NCBI GenBank assembly: GCA_022376515.1
Contig: WTXI01000049.1
Span: 62,001 to 126,000 of the forward strand
DNA: 64,000 nt
Direction of reading: 5' to 3'
Origin: Lactifluus volemus
Taxonomy: Eukaryota > Basidiomycota > Agaricomycetes > Russulales > Russulaceae
The notes below the pieces were generated by a model. It ran no database searches. It saw only the letters and a list, made by a program, of their open reading frames with translations, and was not told the origin of the DNA. Positions 1 through 11,214 of the stretch are shown in pieces (the stretch's first letter is position 1; each line of letters starts with the position of its first letter). The position numbers were made by a program, and so were the translations under genes.

Positions 1-367
1 TCTGGACCCCCTGTTTTCGGTGGGTCATTGCATCAATGTCCTCATCTCAGCCTCACACTTTTACAGTTTGCTGTCTTTCTCACAGGGATGAACCATTCGT
101 TATCTACTATTATTTACCGCAGACAGGAGTCAAGCCCCTGACAATAGTGGTGTCGGGAGTGGTGTGTTGGGATTTGTCAGATCCTCTTTGTCTGATAAGG
201 TAGCCAGTTTCAGCCCCTCTCACAGCGGCCTCACACTTAGGGGGGACTCTTTTTCTCTGTCCTTAAACTTGCATCTCCCTGCCTCCTTCAACTTAACTTG
301 CTTTTTGGCCCTCACTACACACACACACCTCAGCGGCAGTGAAATCATGCATGCACAACATGATTCC

Positions 368-760
368 ATGACGAGACGTTCTCATGGCCCCCTCCCGTAC
401 TTCCTCTGCCCCTATTGTACCATAGTACCCCCCAACATGCACCACCATCTCCCCCATATGCCTTACCTCATACCACCTTTCGCACCTCCCATGCCTCCCA
501 TTCCTCCCATGCCTCTCATGCCTCCCGTACCTCCCGTACCTCCCATGCCTTCCGTACCTCTCAGACGTTCCCCGCCTCCACCTCCACCTCCACCTCCGGC
601 TCCTCCACCCCACTGGGCTCCTCCACCTCCCCCTGCTCACATACATCCTGCACATCCCCCGATTCCTCTACCTCCCCCAGGCTCCGTACATCCCGTGCCT
701 CCCCCTGTCCCTCGTGTTCCCCGTGCCACAGCCGCACATAGACGACAAAGGTCCAGTTAA
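368..760 (+). CDS. Proline-rich low-complexity reading frame, doubtful gene
   Basis: An ATG-initiated frame of about 130 codons is dominated by Pro-Met, Pro-Val and poly-Pro runs, followed by a short Arg/Ser-rich end. It matches no family I recognise. The complementary strand is also open because the DNA is a short-period CCT/CCC repeat, so openness alone is weak evidence. I see no introns, partner gene or conserved motif. It could be the 3' part of a Pro-rich protein or simply a pyrimidine-rich repeat. Confidence 0.2.
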   Translation: MTRRSHGPLPYFLCPYCTIVPPNMHHHLPHMPYLIPPFAPPMPPIPPMPLMPPVPPVPPMPSVPLRRSPPPPPPPPPAPPPHWAPPPPPAHIHPAHPPIPLPPPGSVHPVPPPVPRVPRATAAHRRQRSS

Positions 761-1899
761 AGGATGAGAGAAAGAAGAGGAGTTTGAGCCTTTCTTCGGT
801 GAGCTGAAAGCAGATGGAAGTTGGGAGTTTTTAAAAATATAACGTTAAAGTGGACGTCGGTTCCCAGAACATGACCACGTGTTAGTAGGTACTTTGATTT
901 TCCTTGCACGCGTGCTGGAGATTTGTCGGTGTGTTGTGAGTAGTTAAAATCTGTCGAATTGAGGAAGAACTAGGCTGTCAATTTGTGGGACACAAACTGT
1001 ATGACTTTTCTGGCAATTCAGGGACATCCGCAAGGGCTGCGGGATAATAATAATCTCCTTCACTGGGATGAACAATTTTTGAATCATTTACTTCGACGTT
1101 AGAGAGTAACCAGAAGAGCACATAGAAAGGCGGGCTTTATTTCTCGCTCGTCTTCTATCAGTTAGGGCCAATTGGAGCTGTCAACGCGGGCAAGCATCCC
1201 ACATCTGGTGAAAAGCTCGCTCTGGAGAACTGTAGCAAGAGATGACTCTTGTGCTCATGTGAGCTAATCTACTGACGTTTGCAAGCATACGATGCTCGAG
1301 CTCACCAAAATGGTATATCTGCACATATGTCGAGTGGGAAATGCATAACTATGCCATACGATAGGAGGGGTACTACATGCGTGCGCGTGGTGTAGAAAAT
1401 GAAAAAAAAAAAAAAAACTTACGCCACCTCAAGAAAGAAACGTGAAAATTAAGACGAGGAAGCGAAAGAAAAAACCTCTTCACTTCTGGGTAAAAAAAAA
1501 CAGCTGAGATTGATTTGACGTGGCTGTTCAAAGACAAAACGTAACTTGGTATTGGGTGTTATTAGATGGACGTGGGAGAGGGATTTGGGGCGGGAGGGCT
1601 CTGCCCTGGCAAGAGGATAAATGAGACGATTGATGGGTGGGGGGGATATAGCAACGATAAGACTGGTCGTAGGCTGCTCTTTTCAGTGTCTGTCTCAGTT
1701 GGGGAGGAGGAAGATACCAAAAAAAACAACGGGTCGGGGCGGACATGGACTCGGGAGGATGGGGGCAGGAGATATGGTACAGATTAGAAATAATGATACC
1801 AACAAACTCGTCAACGTCCTCCAATAAATCAGAAAGTGGATGGGGGGTAGAACGAAACTCGGCAAACCTACAAAAGCCACAAGAAAAGCTTGCAAAAGC
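761..1899. other. Intergenic stretch without a supported gene
   Basis: The sequence is AT-rich with several A-runs, including one of about 16 A near 1409. It contains only short unrelated reading frames. The part next to 1900 is probably the 3' flank of the minus-strand coiled-coil gene. Confidence 0.5.
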
Positions 1900-4800
1900 T
1901 CAGGGAGCCACGATGCGGTCCACACACCGCCGGCATGGTAGCACCAGCGCCGACTGCTGCTGTTTTGCAACACGTCCCTGGACCACGACGACACCTTCCC
2001 CGGACGCCATGCGCTCACGCAACCGCGCGAGCTGACGTTCCTTCGGCACAAAACCCTTCTGCTCCTGATTGTTATCATTGTTGGTTTTCTCCTCCATCGA
2101 CGAGCCTCCTTCGACGAGCAACAGCGGAATGCCAGAAGAGGACCATGAGAACGGCGACACGAGTGGTGGCATGAATTTCGCGAGATTTTGCAGCGCAGCA
2201 AACGGGTGGGATAAACTCGCGCTCGCGTCATTATTGGTGGACGACAGGCTCACCGCCACCTCGCCAGACGGTGGCTGCGAATGGGCCTGTGCAGCGGTTC
2301 TAATGGTACTATTCCGTTGAGTTCAGCAGGATACGCCGGACCTGGGGTACTCACATACTAGAACACGCCCGTGCTTTCGTTGCGGGCTGGGAATAAAATT
2401 GGTACAGCAACACCTGTCTTTGCGACTGGCTGCGGGATGAATGAGGGGCGCACGCCGCCGCGCTTACTCGACTGTGCGATATGTGGTAATGCCGCCAGCG
2501 GGGACAGAGAGACGCGAGGAGGGGAAGACTTGGCATCCTTCGCAGGCCCTTCAAAGCGCCGAAGTGCGGTCGCACGGGGAATCCCAGAGGGTGACTGTGT
2601 TGGCGAAGCACTCTTGCAGGAAACCAAAGGCATGGTGGGGAAAGTGAGAGGAAGAGGAGTGTCGTCGTCATCGTTTTCAATCGCAGGTTCGTAATATGGC
2701 ACGGACTTGGGGGGTGCCATGAGGTGTGCTCGGGAGGTGTCGTTGGGGAAGGTGTCTGCGAAGACGCGGGCGAGGCGAAAGCTGGCGGTATGTTGAACGT
2801 AAACTTGATCCCCCCCTCATCCTCCTCGCCTACAAATTCATCTTCCGTGATCGAGACGTTCTCGGGTTCTTCCTCCTCTTCAGGGACGACGCAAAGCCCT
2901 AAACCAGCAGACTGTGCAGGATCCTGAACGGGTGAAAACTCGACTTCGATCCCAACATCTGCGGGAAGCACAAATGGAGGCAATTCGTCCCCCTCCTCTT
3001 CAATAGCACCAAAGAGACCCCTCGAGAACGGATTCGTGGCCTGTGGGGCCGCTGCGTCAGACATCGGCGGCGAGTCACCAACATCCTCAAGGCACCCAAA
3101 GAACCGGTCAACCTCTTCGGGCACGGGCTGTGGGGAAGATGAATGTGAACCGCCCTTTGAAGGAAATGACCACTCGCGCGAGAGTGAGGAGTGTCGAGCG
3201 TGGGTTGAAAAGGATGCGAGCGTGGGCGTGTGAGAGGGCGAAGACGCCGCGCAGGGCAATAAATGTAAAGTCGAACGGGGAAGATCATCAAGGGAGCAAA
3301 ATGAATCATCGTGCGAAATAAGACTCTCATCCCCTCTTCCTCGTCTTCGTATCCAATCAGGCTGTTCTCTTGGTCTGAATACGGCTCCTGAACTTCCTCA
3401 ACTACTTCTTCTACGGCCTCGAGCTTATCGTCAAGCGATTCGACGTCTGTCGTCGAGGCCATCGAGTCGATAGACACCACACGGTTGTCGGGACTACCGG
3501 GGTGGGCGTCTTGGACAATCTTAGTTCTTCCAGAGCCTTCTCGAGCTCTTCGCGCCGCTGACGCTCCTCAGCAAGGTTGCCCTGACACGGTCAAGCTCAC
3601 GGGCCACCTCCTCCCTGCTGCGCTCCACCACTTCTTGCGCGGCCTGAAAATCCGCCTTGGTAGTCGCAAGCTCTGCTTGCAAACTCACCACGGTGACCTC
3701 GCTCTCCTCTACGACGCGAAGGGCGGCACGTTTCTCCATCTCGATCAAACCGAGGCGTTCGCGTGCGATCCACGCCTCACGACGCTCGGTATCGACGCGA
3801 AGAGCAAGCGCACCCGTCTGTCTTTCGAGATCTGCCACGCGCGTGCGCCACCCATTGATATCACGTTTCAGTTCTTCCCGCTCGGCTTTGAGGTCGGAGA
3901 TGAGGCGAACCATCCCGTCACTCGGCTCGGGAGCGCTCGAAGATGCATCGGAAGCGGTGGAGGAAACGGGGCGGGAGTGCGTACGGGAAGAGAGCGTACG
4001 CTCGAGTTCCGAAATACGAGCGACCAATGCGGCTTGTGACTGATAGAGAAAGTGCTGTTCGTGGGTGATGGAAGAAGGCCGGCCCCAGTCGCTGTCAGAC
4101 CCGGTCGAGGCACGACGGTCAGTGGTAGGCGTGAGCTCTGGTGTGGGAAGGCCATGAAAGGACGACTTGTAAGAGATACTGCTACGCTTTTTAGGCAACT
4201 CAAACGGGTCCGAGAAGCCCGAGAAGGTACTATCAGTCAACGAAGCCCGACGAAAAAAGGGAGTAGACGAAATGGAATAGGACGGAGGAACAACACCAGA
4301 GCGGCGATGAATGGCAGAAACCTCGGAGAGAACACCGTCGAGGGTAGGAGGGGATGAGACCAAGTTGGGAGATGAAGTTAGGGTGAGGGACTTTAAGCCA
4401 GATGATTTGGAAGGAGTGGACGTAGGCGCGGACGTAGAAAGTTCACCATTGGGGACGGGTTTGAACTTTTCTGGGCTAAGTGAAAGCGGGCGGAGGGTAA
4501 GGCCAGCTGGGCGAGGTCGAGTACGAGTAGGAGTCGGCGATGTGGTAACTGAACCAGGCAAAGCAACCGCTTCAGGGGACTCGCATGGCGACAGGATGGG
4601 TGGCGAGGAAGGCACATCGGGATCCTCTTCCTCCTCTTCTTCCTCGACAAGGGTATGGAGCTGGTCTTTGATAGAAGAAGACATGCGGTTGCCGAACGTA
4701 TCACGCAAATTGGCGAGGCCACTCAAACCGGAGCTGAAGCTGCCCATAGCGGGCGGAAAAGAAGGCTTGCTCGGCAATTCGAAGATCCTGCGCTCAATCT

Positions 4801-5370
4801 CCGGAGTGCTCAGTTCAGGTATCTCGACAGGGGAGAAACCATCTGGGCTTGGTTTGCCCTCGAGAGCCCATAGAGCGCGGCGACGGATAGAATCCTTGTC
4901 GCCAAGGGCCATGTTGTCCTCACTAATGGAAGCGGGGAGGGCCGGCAAGGTAACACCCATGACTTCTGCCGACTCGCGGCGAGTGGACACGGATGAACAA
5001 CGCCGGTGGTGAGAACTGCGCTTTGTTGGAGCTGATGCTAGAGAAGAGATAGAAGAGGACGTGGACGAAAGAGAGATGTCGTGAGATAAAGAAGGAAAGG
5101 AGAGAGGAAGAGAGGGCGAGGATGGAATGGAAACAGAGAGGTTGCGAGAATGGGAGCGTGAATGGGAATGTCTCCGAGTCTGAGATGACGGTATGGCTCC
5201 ACCGAGTTTGAAAGACTCGAACTATAGAGGTGAGTGTACGTGAGCGGCGTCGTTGAATAACGCATTTAAAAAAAAAAATTGTTTACCCTCTTCTTGTCGG
5301 CAAGGAAGTCATCATCTCTGATCCTATCAGCGGCAGCGGGAGAATCGGTACGGTCAACGATTGTGGTCAT
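1900..5370 (-). CDS. Ser-rich coiled-coil protein of unknown function, multi-exon, with apparent frameshifts
   Basis: I do not recognise the family. Exon 1 (5370-5287) starts MTTIVDRTDSP. After a GTAAAC...TAG intron (5286-5222) the frame continues from 5221 through a Ser/Pro/Arg-His-rich N-terminus and an ordered stretch around SIRRRALWALEGKPSPDG. A long Glu/Arg heptad-like coiled coil follows (about 3900-3500), then an acidic region. An intron at 2358-2309 (donor GTATGTGAG) leads to a last exon ending at 1900 with a basic stretch near KERQLARLRERM. The frame is broken near 3580, 3481, 3332 and 2711. Each break is restored by one base, at least two of them at G or C runs, and protein sense continues across. 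The gene is therefore probably intact in the organism. The role may be cytoskeletal or scaffolding, which is inference from the coiled coil only. Confidence 0.7.
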
Positions 5371-5547
5371 TTCAAGTTGGTATTATTTTTCTTAAATTTG
5401 TAGAAGGAGTGGAAAGCGCTGGCAAAGCGAGTGTTGGGAGAAAAAAAAAAGAAAGGAATGAGACCGTCTCGCTGACCGGAGGAGAGAGATGGTGGTTGCG
5501 ACAAAAGTTGAACGCTGAGCGCTATTTACGTCAAACTCACTTTGTTT

Positions 5548-6417
5548 ATGATCCCCAAACTGATCCCCGCTCATACCGCCTTTCTTTTCTGTGATCTACA
5601 GACTAGATTCAGTACGAACAATTTCTTTCGTTATAATATGACCCGTTTAAATGATTCCTATCAGGATCCGCCATTTTTGGCTTCGAATCTCTCATCACCA
5701 CTGGAAATAAACTCATCAAAGCAGCAAACGTTGGCTCATTCCTCTCTTCTTTCGCACCTTTATTGAAAGTTTGGTTCAGATCCTCGAGGTTCCTTTGATC
5801 GTCACAGAGCAGAACCCGAGAGGTCTGTTCCCGCTTGCACTTATTCGGCTAGAGCTAAATGCCTGTGTAGCCCTCGGAAAGACCGATGACCGCCTCAAGC
5901 TCGCCTCACTTGGCCCGCTACATCTAGCGACGATCGAAAAGACACTCTTTTCGATGGCGACACCCGAGTTCCTCGACCTGATTCGCAAACACAAGTTCAA
6001 GTCCCTTGTCCTCATGGGCATTGAGGTATCTCCTCTCTATCTCTCTTACTCGCAAGGTTGATCGCCGCATGAGTGATACAGTCGCACGTTTGCGTGCTTC
6101 AGTCTACCTTGGATCTGCTTGAGGAGGGTTACGACGTCCACGTGCTCGCGGATGGCGTGTCGAGCTGCAACAAGGAAGAAGTACCCTGGGCGCTTGAGCG
6201 CATGCGTCAGGCGGGTGCCCAGATCACTACAAGCGAAAGCATGTTGTTCCAACTGCAGGGTATGCTCCCAAACCCCCTCGCTATGAGCTTAGAGCTCATG
6301 TGTTGTGTAGTTGACGCATCGAATCCAAAATTCAAGGCATTTTCGAACATGATAAAGGAGGAGAAAGAGGGGACGGCGAATACGCTGCAGACCTTGCTAC
6401 CGATTAGCCATTTGTAG
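5548..6417 (+). CDS. Isochorismatase-domain (cysteine hydrolase) protein, ISOC1/2-like
   Basis: Five exons join in frame: 5548-5611, 5665-5729, 5780-6025, 6082-6259 and 6311-6417, giving 219 residues, the normal size for single-domain isochorismatase-like hydrolases. Family landmarks visible are the N-terminal Asp in [10 protein letters not shown], the VTEQNP stretch, [12 protein letters not shown] carrying the nucleophile Cys, then [17 protein letters not shown] and a C-terminal [11 protein letters not shown] 5548 is chosen because the protein then begins [12 protein letters not shown] like its relatives. The family hydrolyses amide or ether-type bonds; the substrate of the ISOC1/2 branch is not established. 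All four introns are 50-56 nt GT-AG. The gene lies just upstream of mitofissin on the same strand. Confidence 0.88.
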
Positions 6418-6501
6418 ACAGAACACGACTTGCTTATATAAACATCATCTACTCGTCCCTGGCAACTCACTTGCTCACTTGCAACTTGCGACTCTGTTCA
6501 A

Positions 6502-6935
6502 ATGCTCGGAAGACTTGTGCACATCGGCATCGACGCTATCCTCATCAGCGCTTTCCTCGCAGGAGTAAAACGTAGTACAGGCTTAACGTGCGTCCCCTTG
6601 ACCTCTTCAACCGAGCTAGGAAAGAACGCTTTCCAGTCCTGCATTGTCACAGGTACCAAACAAAGACGTTCGCCGTCAGTATCTCCGTTTCTCCTCACGA
6701 CAAGTGTAAAAATAACCTCTCTTTCTGCTATAGAGTTTCTACGGTCCTATCTTGAAATGGGTATGCACCTCGTTTAACCCTACCAACCCAGAGGAACTCA
6801 TGACAAACAACAGGCGAATATGCGTTTGATTTTGCCGTTGTGATCTTTGGGGTGCGCTTGCTTCCACCTCGTGGGTTCCCAGACCCATTTACACACTCAC
6901 TACAGCGCACGAATTCCTTTGAGCGGGGACGCTAG
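6502..6935 (+). CDS. ATG44: Mitofissin (Atg44/Mdi1, former DUF1748), mitochondrial fission factor
   Basis: Five very short exons (6502-6587, 6637-6674, 6734-6760, 6814-6851, 6906-6935) splice to a 72-residue protein starting MLGRLVHIGIDAILISAFLA. It contains the family core TGLTPALSQVPNKDVR, then YLEMGEYAFDFAVVIFG and a basic end FERGR. Length and motif order match the mitofissin family (PF08520). In yeasts this intermembrane-space protein binds lipid membranes and drives fission during mitophagy. Three of the exons are 38 nt or less, so automatic annotation may well miss it. All introns are GT-AG and about 50-60 nt. Assignment rests on recalled family sequence; no search was run. Confidence 0.85.
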
Positions 6936-7141
6936 GCACATGTATGCATGAACGACCTCACCCCACATTGCTTCCACATCATGTAATTACCCAGATTCTG
7001 ACTCTCACCCTTCTCTATACATGCTCCCAAATAGGTCGCGCAGATATTTATTAGTTTGTGGGTCTGCTCAATTGTATAACTCTCTCTGGTTCACGCGTCA
7101 TGGACAAGGTTTGAAATTTTTGGGGACAGAGAATAAATAAT

Positions 7142-7685
7142 TTAACCAAGAAAGTTGAACACGAAAAAGTGCAGTATGACCGAGCCTACGACAAAGTCTG
7201 CAAATGCCCTGCAGCGGAACATGAGCATGAAACACGATGGGGGGGAAATATATGTATCATACCTTTCGGGCGATACGTCTTTGAACAGCTTTCGGTTTTC
7301 CACGTTGACTTGCGAGCGCAACGACGCCGTGAGCACGAACTGACCGACCGTGCTCGCGAAACTATCCCCGGTCCCCACTATGAGTTTCATAACAACGGAG
7401 ACCACGTAACGACAATCACCCACCCGGCGAGAAAGGCGTTGAAAGGGAAATTGGTCACGAGGACACAGTACGCGAATTGAATGACGCCAGACAAGACGAG
7501 AAAGACGAGAAAGGCATCGATAAATTTCAAGCGAGAGGGCGTTGTGTCGAGGTAGGATCCCCAGAGCGTCTGCACGGCCAGCGATGAAGCTGAGGCCAAT
7601 GGGGTATTCGTTGAAGGCGGGGGCGCCGGTGTAGGAGAAGAAACTGTGGTTTGGATGTCTGTTTCGCTGTCTTGGGCCCAGCCAT
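7142..7685 (-). CDS. OST2: Oligosaccharyltransferase subunit OST2/DAD1
   Basis: Minus-strand exons 7424-about 7685, 7263-7361 and 7142-7208 give a protein with YLDTTPSRLKFIDAFLVFL, GVIQFAYCVLV, NFPFNAFLAGF, STVGQFVLTASLR and a final ILHFFVFNFLG. This is the canonical DAD1/OST2 layout of three hydrophobic segments. It is a small ER-membrane subunit of the complex that N-glycosylates Asn-X-Ser/Thr. Introns 7209-7262 and 7362-7423 join in frame. The N-terminus is uncertain: the only nearby ATG (7685-7683) is one base out of frame with the conserved exon, so either a base is missing in the GC-rich stretch near 7680 or an upstream mini-exon exists (an alternative ATG lies near 7743). Confidence 0.88.
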
Positions 7686-7823
7686 TTTTGAGTTGTGCTA
7701 ATGTTAACGTTGCTTTACCTCGGCCAAGCTTGACGTGGTCATCATGTGATCACCCCGGACACCGCTTTTGGGGTCCGAGCTAACCACTTTCCGGCGCCGC
7801 TTTCTTTTTTTTCCTGCTTCTTC

Positions 7824-9193
7824 ATGCACCGAATCGTACGCCGCCTCGCAACTGTACGTTGTTCAACAACAACGACAACACAAAATGCGGCGCGATTACT
7901 TCCTCATACACGGTGCAATGCGGTAGCGAGGCTGCCAGCAGCCCCGACGATACTGTCACGTAGGATCCAGTCCGCGTGCCACTCCCGTATGAGGTTGAGC
8001 ATGGCATGGGTGACTTTCTCCCACCTGCCGCGCTAAAGCTCATCGCGGAGGACTACCAGCAAGGTCTGCTCGACCGTCTCAATGAGCAAATAAAAGGTGC
8101 GCATCCCTCGCTCTCAAAATTGTTGGGTCCACGAACGCTCGACTTAGGTACCAACCTCGAAAATATGAGTGTCGCTCAGATCGTCATCTCAACCGCTCCA
8201 CACGAGAGTCAAACGCTCGCCTTTAACTATGCGAGTCTCGCGCTCAACAACAGTTTCTTCCTCCACCATCTCGTGGGTTCTACTCTTATAAACGAAAGAA
8301 CGCCGTTGGAAAAAAAAACTATTTTAGAAACCCCCTCCGACAGGTGATGGACCCAAGAACCACGAATCCGCACTGAACGAAAGGTGGATCGACCGCGAGC
8401 GTACACTCACCCTGACGGCGTGATCGCGTCGCAGATGGGCTCGCTGCAAGCTCTCAAGACGTACGTGACCGCAGCGGTGACCGGCATGCTCAGCTCGAAC
8501 GGCTTCGTCTGGCTTGTCACTGACGCTACGGGCCGCCTGGGCATCGTACCCACCTACGGAGCCGGCACATTGCTCGTCCACGACCGCAGACAGTCTTACG
8601 GTTTCGAATTGGGCGGAACCTACCAGCCCGCGGAGAACCCTACATCATCACCACCACCACCACCACCAATATCGTCATCGCCATCTTCCCCTTTCACATC
8701 ATCATCACCCACGCACGAACAGCCCACCGCATCATCCCCAACTTCCGGCTTGGCACATCCACCTCTTCATGGAATGGACACCCCACCTAGCGCGCGCGCG
8801 CTCACCACCAGCGCATCGCGGGCGTTCAGGGGAACTGTAATAAGTGCCGCTAACGGTGGCAATTCCTTCATGCGCCCTATGAACGTATGGTCCGACCCAT
8901 CGTCGTCCTCCAGTCCCGCTTCTTCTGGCGTTGATATCGGCGACAGTATTGGACCTGAGGGACCGACACCGATACCGACGCTCGCGCCCGCATCGCTTGA
9001 CACGCTCGGGCAAACTCTGTACCCGCTCTTTTGCGTCAGCGTGCACGAGCACGCTTGGATCGCCGCTGGGTACGGCGTGTGGGGCGTAGAGACGTATATG
9101 GACAGGTTTTGGACCTGCTTGGATTGGGCGGCGGTGCAGGATTCGTATGCGCGCTATGCATGCGCAGCAAGTCTTATTAGATTAGCACTGTAG
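7824..9193 (+). CDS. RSM26: Mitochondrial small-subunit ribosomal protein with Fe/Mn-SOD fold (Rsm26/Mrp1 type)
   Basis: ATG 7824 opens an Arg/Thr-rich presumptive mitochondrial presequence. It is followed by LPYEVEHGMGDFLPPAALK, which resembles the N-terminal helical hairpin of Fe/Mn superoxide dismutase-like mitoribosomal proteins. The SOD C-domain resemblance is seen in GSLQALKTYVTAAVTGML, GFVWLVTD and HEHAWIAAGYGVWG. One intron (8273-8327) joins cleanly. A Ser/Pro-rich insertion of roughly 110 residues (about 8640-8990), including a CCA/ACC repeat, separates the SOD C-domain halves. Metal ligands of true SODs are not all evident, as expected for the ribosomal paralogues (mS42/mS43). Which of Rsm26 and Mrp1 it is cannot be decided here. 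The frame shifts by one base near 7972 and 8411, both at C runs within conserved protein; missing bases are likely. Confidence 0.75.
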
Positions 9194-9326
9194 TGGTGGT
9201 TCGAGCCGTTGCGGCGTCGATCGAGTTAGTTCATAGGCTCGTAATTTACAAATTAATAGTCCCCACTCTATTCATCCAGTTTCGCCCCCCGCTCATATAG
9301 CGGATGGAGTGTCTTTCCCGCCACTT

Positions 9327-11056
9327 TTACCCTCCTTGCCACTCCACCCTCCACTCGACGCGCCCAAACGCGCGTCCACGGACGCCCTTGTACGGCTTGT
9401 ACGTCTCACCGCTAAGCTTGAGCTGATCCACCTTGAGCGTACTGTGTAACGCGCCAGAAGGCAAAGCGAACGAGATCTGAGCAGCGCGAGCCGGACGTGG
9501 ATGTGCGTCCGTGCTCGCAAACGTGCCTTGTAACGTCGCGCCACCCCCACGACTCGAGCGCGTCCCCATCGCCGCCGCCGACGCTGTTGTTGTGGTTGCT
9601 GTTGTTGTTGTGGTGGTGGTGGGAGGTGGGAGAGACCAGCGTAAAGTGTGTCGAGAGGGTAGGTAAGTCCATTCGCTGCCGCTGGTCGCTAGACTACATG
9701 TTGCGCTTGAAGTGCTCGTGCCTAAATAGAGCTCGACGGCTACGCCATCCAGTGCGTTGGCACGTGGTACGAACGTTAGTTCGAAGGTACCTATTTAGAA
9801 GAATAAGAAGAACAGAAACTTCAGGAATGGGAGAGGGAAGGGAGGGAGGGAGGAAAGGGGCGGACCGCCATGATCGGTTATGGAGAGATTGGTGCGGAGG
9901 ATAAAGGGGACTTGGACTTGTAATTGCGTCGCTGCTGCGGCTGTGAGTGGTGCAGGGGGAGCTGCGCCAGATTTGCTCGCGGAAGGATCGAAACGGTATT
10001 CCATCAGTGTAAAGCGTCCGTCTGGGGGGACAAAAGAGAGCGTTTTGGATTGAGAGAAACGGTTTAGTCTATGTTTACACGCTGTGTGGTCAGAGAAGTG
10101 TGCGATATTATTCTTTATAGGTGCGAACCGGACGCAGGAGTGGAAGGCAGGCTCGGTGATGGAGTGTGCGTTGGTGAGCGTCAGGAGAGGTCGGGTGTTC
10201 CTGGACTTTACGGGTCAGCAGAGTTGGGTACGGATCAAAAATTTAGTTTGGTGACGGGGGGGCACCTGAGAGTTTACTGTTTACGTCGATCTTTCCAAGC
10301 ACGCTGCTCGTGATGATGGCTCCGCTCCTGGGGGAAAGATATTTTTAGTGTGAATGCCACAGAAATTTGATGGGGCACTCACTTGTTCACGACCGCATCC
10401 AATGTTTCGACGATGTCAAAATAGACTTCATTGTTGTTGTATCGAACGCCGGCCCTCCGCCACGGGATGGGACTGGAAAATGCACTCATACTGTTCATGG
10501 TAGGTCCGGTGAGCCCCGATACGCCGGTGACGGAGAGGATTTTGGTCATGAGCGATGGGGGAATGACGATCTCTCTCAGCGCATTTGGAGAGGTAGTCAG
10601 TGGATGCCCGCCCGCATCTAGAGTCTCCTCGAGGAGTTGATGGACAGTGTCAAAGTTATCTCTGAGCGTGGGCGCAGTGACTTGGCCAAAATACTCGACG
10701 AGAATGTCGAGAAAGGTGCGGATAAAGGTAAAGGCGTATAGAGGGTCGACTTGCGGTAAAAAAAAATGAGTATATCACAATCTACAGCTTGGCAAAAGAG
10801 ATGACTCACGATCTCCAGAGATGGGACATAGGAATGTGAGAGATCCGTGTTGTACATGACAACATGCTGTCGGTGCATCAGGGAGGTTTACGAAGAGGAC
10901 TGGGTCGATATCCTCGGGACGGGCTGCCTTTGTAATTGCGGCGCTGTAGGCATCAATGTGGAGTAGTGGATATGCAGGAGGAAAATAACGAAATGATGTC
11001 TGGACTATTGGCCTTAAATTGGCCGAGTCTAAGATGATGAGACCATCGATGGCCAT
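9327..11056 (-). CDS. APM3: AP-3 adaptor complex mu subunit
   Basis: ATG at 11056 gives an N-terminal longin-like domain (IDGLIILDSANLRPI, PLLHIDAYSAAI), then EYFGQVTAPTLRDNFD and LLEETLDAGGHPLTT. The C-terminal mu-homology domain has PIPWRRAGVRYNNNEVYFD, KTLSFVPPDGRFTLMEYRFD and the closing LSGETYKPYKGVRG. That last motif is the AP-3 mu signature near the C-terminus. Introns lie at about 10809-10750, 10384-10340, within 10260-10190, near 10120-10060, and at about 9890-9797. AP-3 sorts cargo from Golgi/endosomes to the vacuole. A Thr-rich tract (9560-9640) is encoded by an ACC/ACA repeat. One base appears missing near 10184 (CTCTCCTG) between GTPDL and LTLTNAHS. The start codon lies close to the divergent hexokinase gene. 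Confidence 0.87.
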
Positions 11057-11214
11057 CGTCGTCGTTGACGGCGTCGACGCCGAGATTAGGTCAAACCGAG
11101 GCTCGAAAGGCCGAAGAGGCGGCTCCGATCTTCTCCGAGTCGTCCACCATGCCAATCACTTCTGCAATATTTAATGCACATTCGGACAAGATTAATTCAC
11201 TCTTGCTGATATAG

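Noticed and set aside
4311..5012. 233-codon plus-strand frame
   Set aside because: It is antisense to the Ser-rich coiled-coil gene, whose exon 2 and intron structure make sense on the minus strand.
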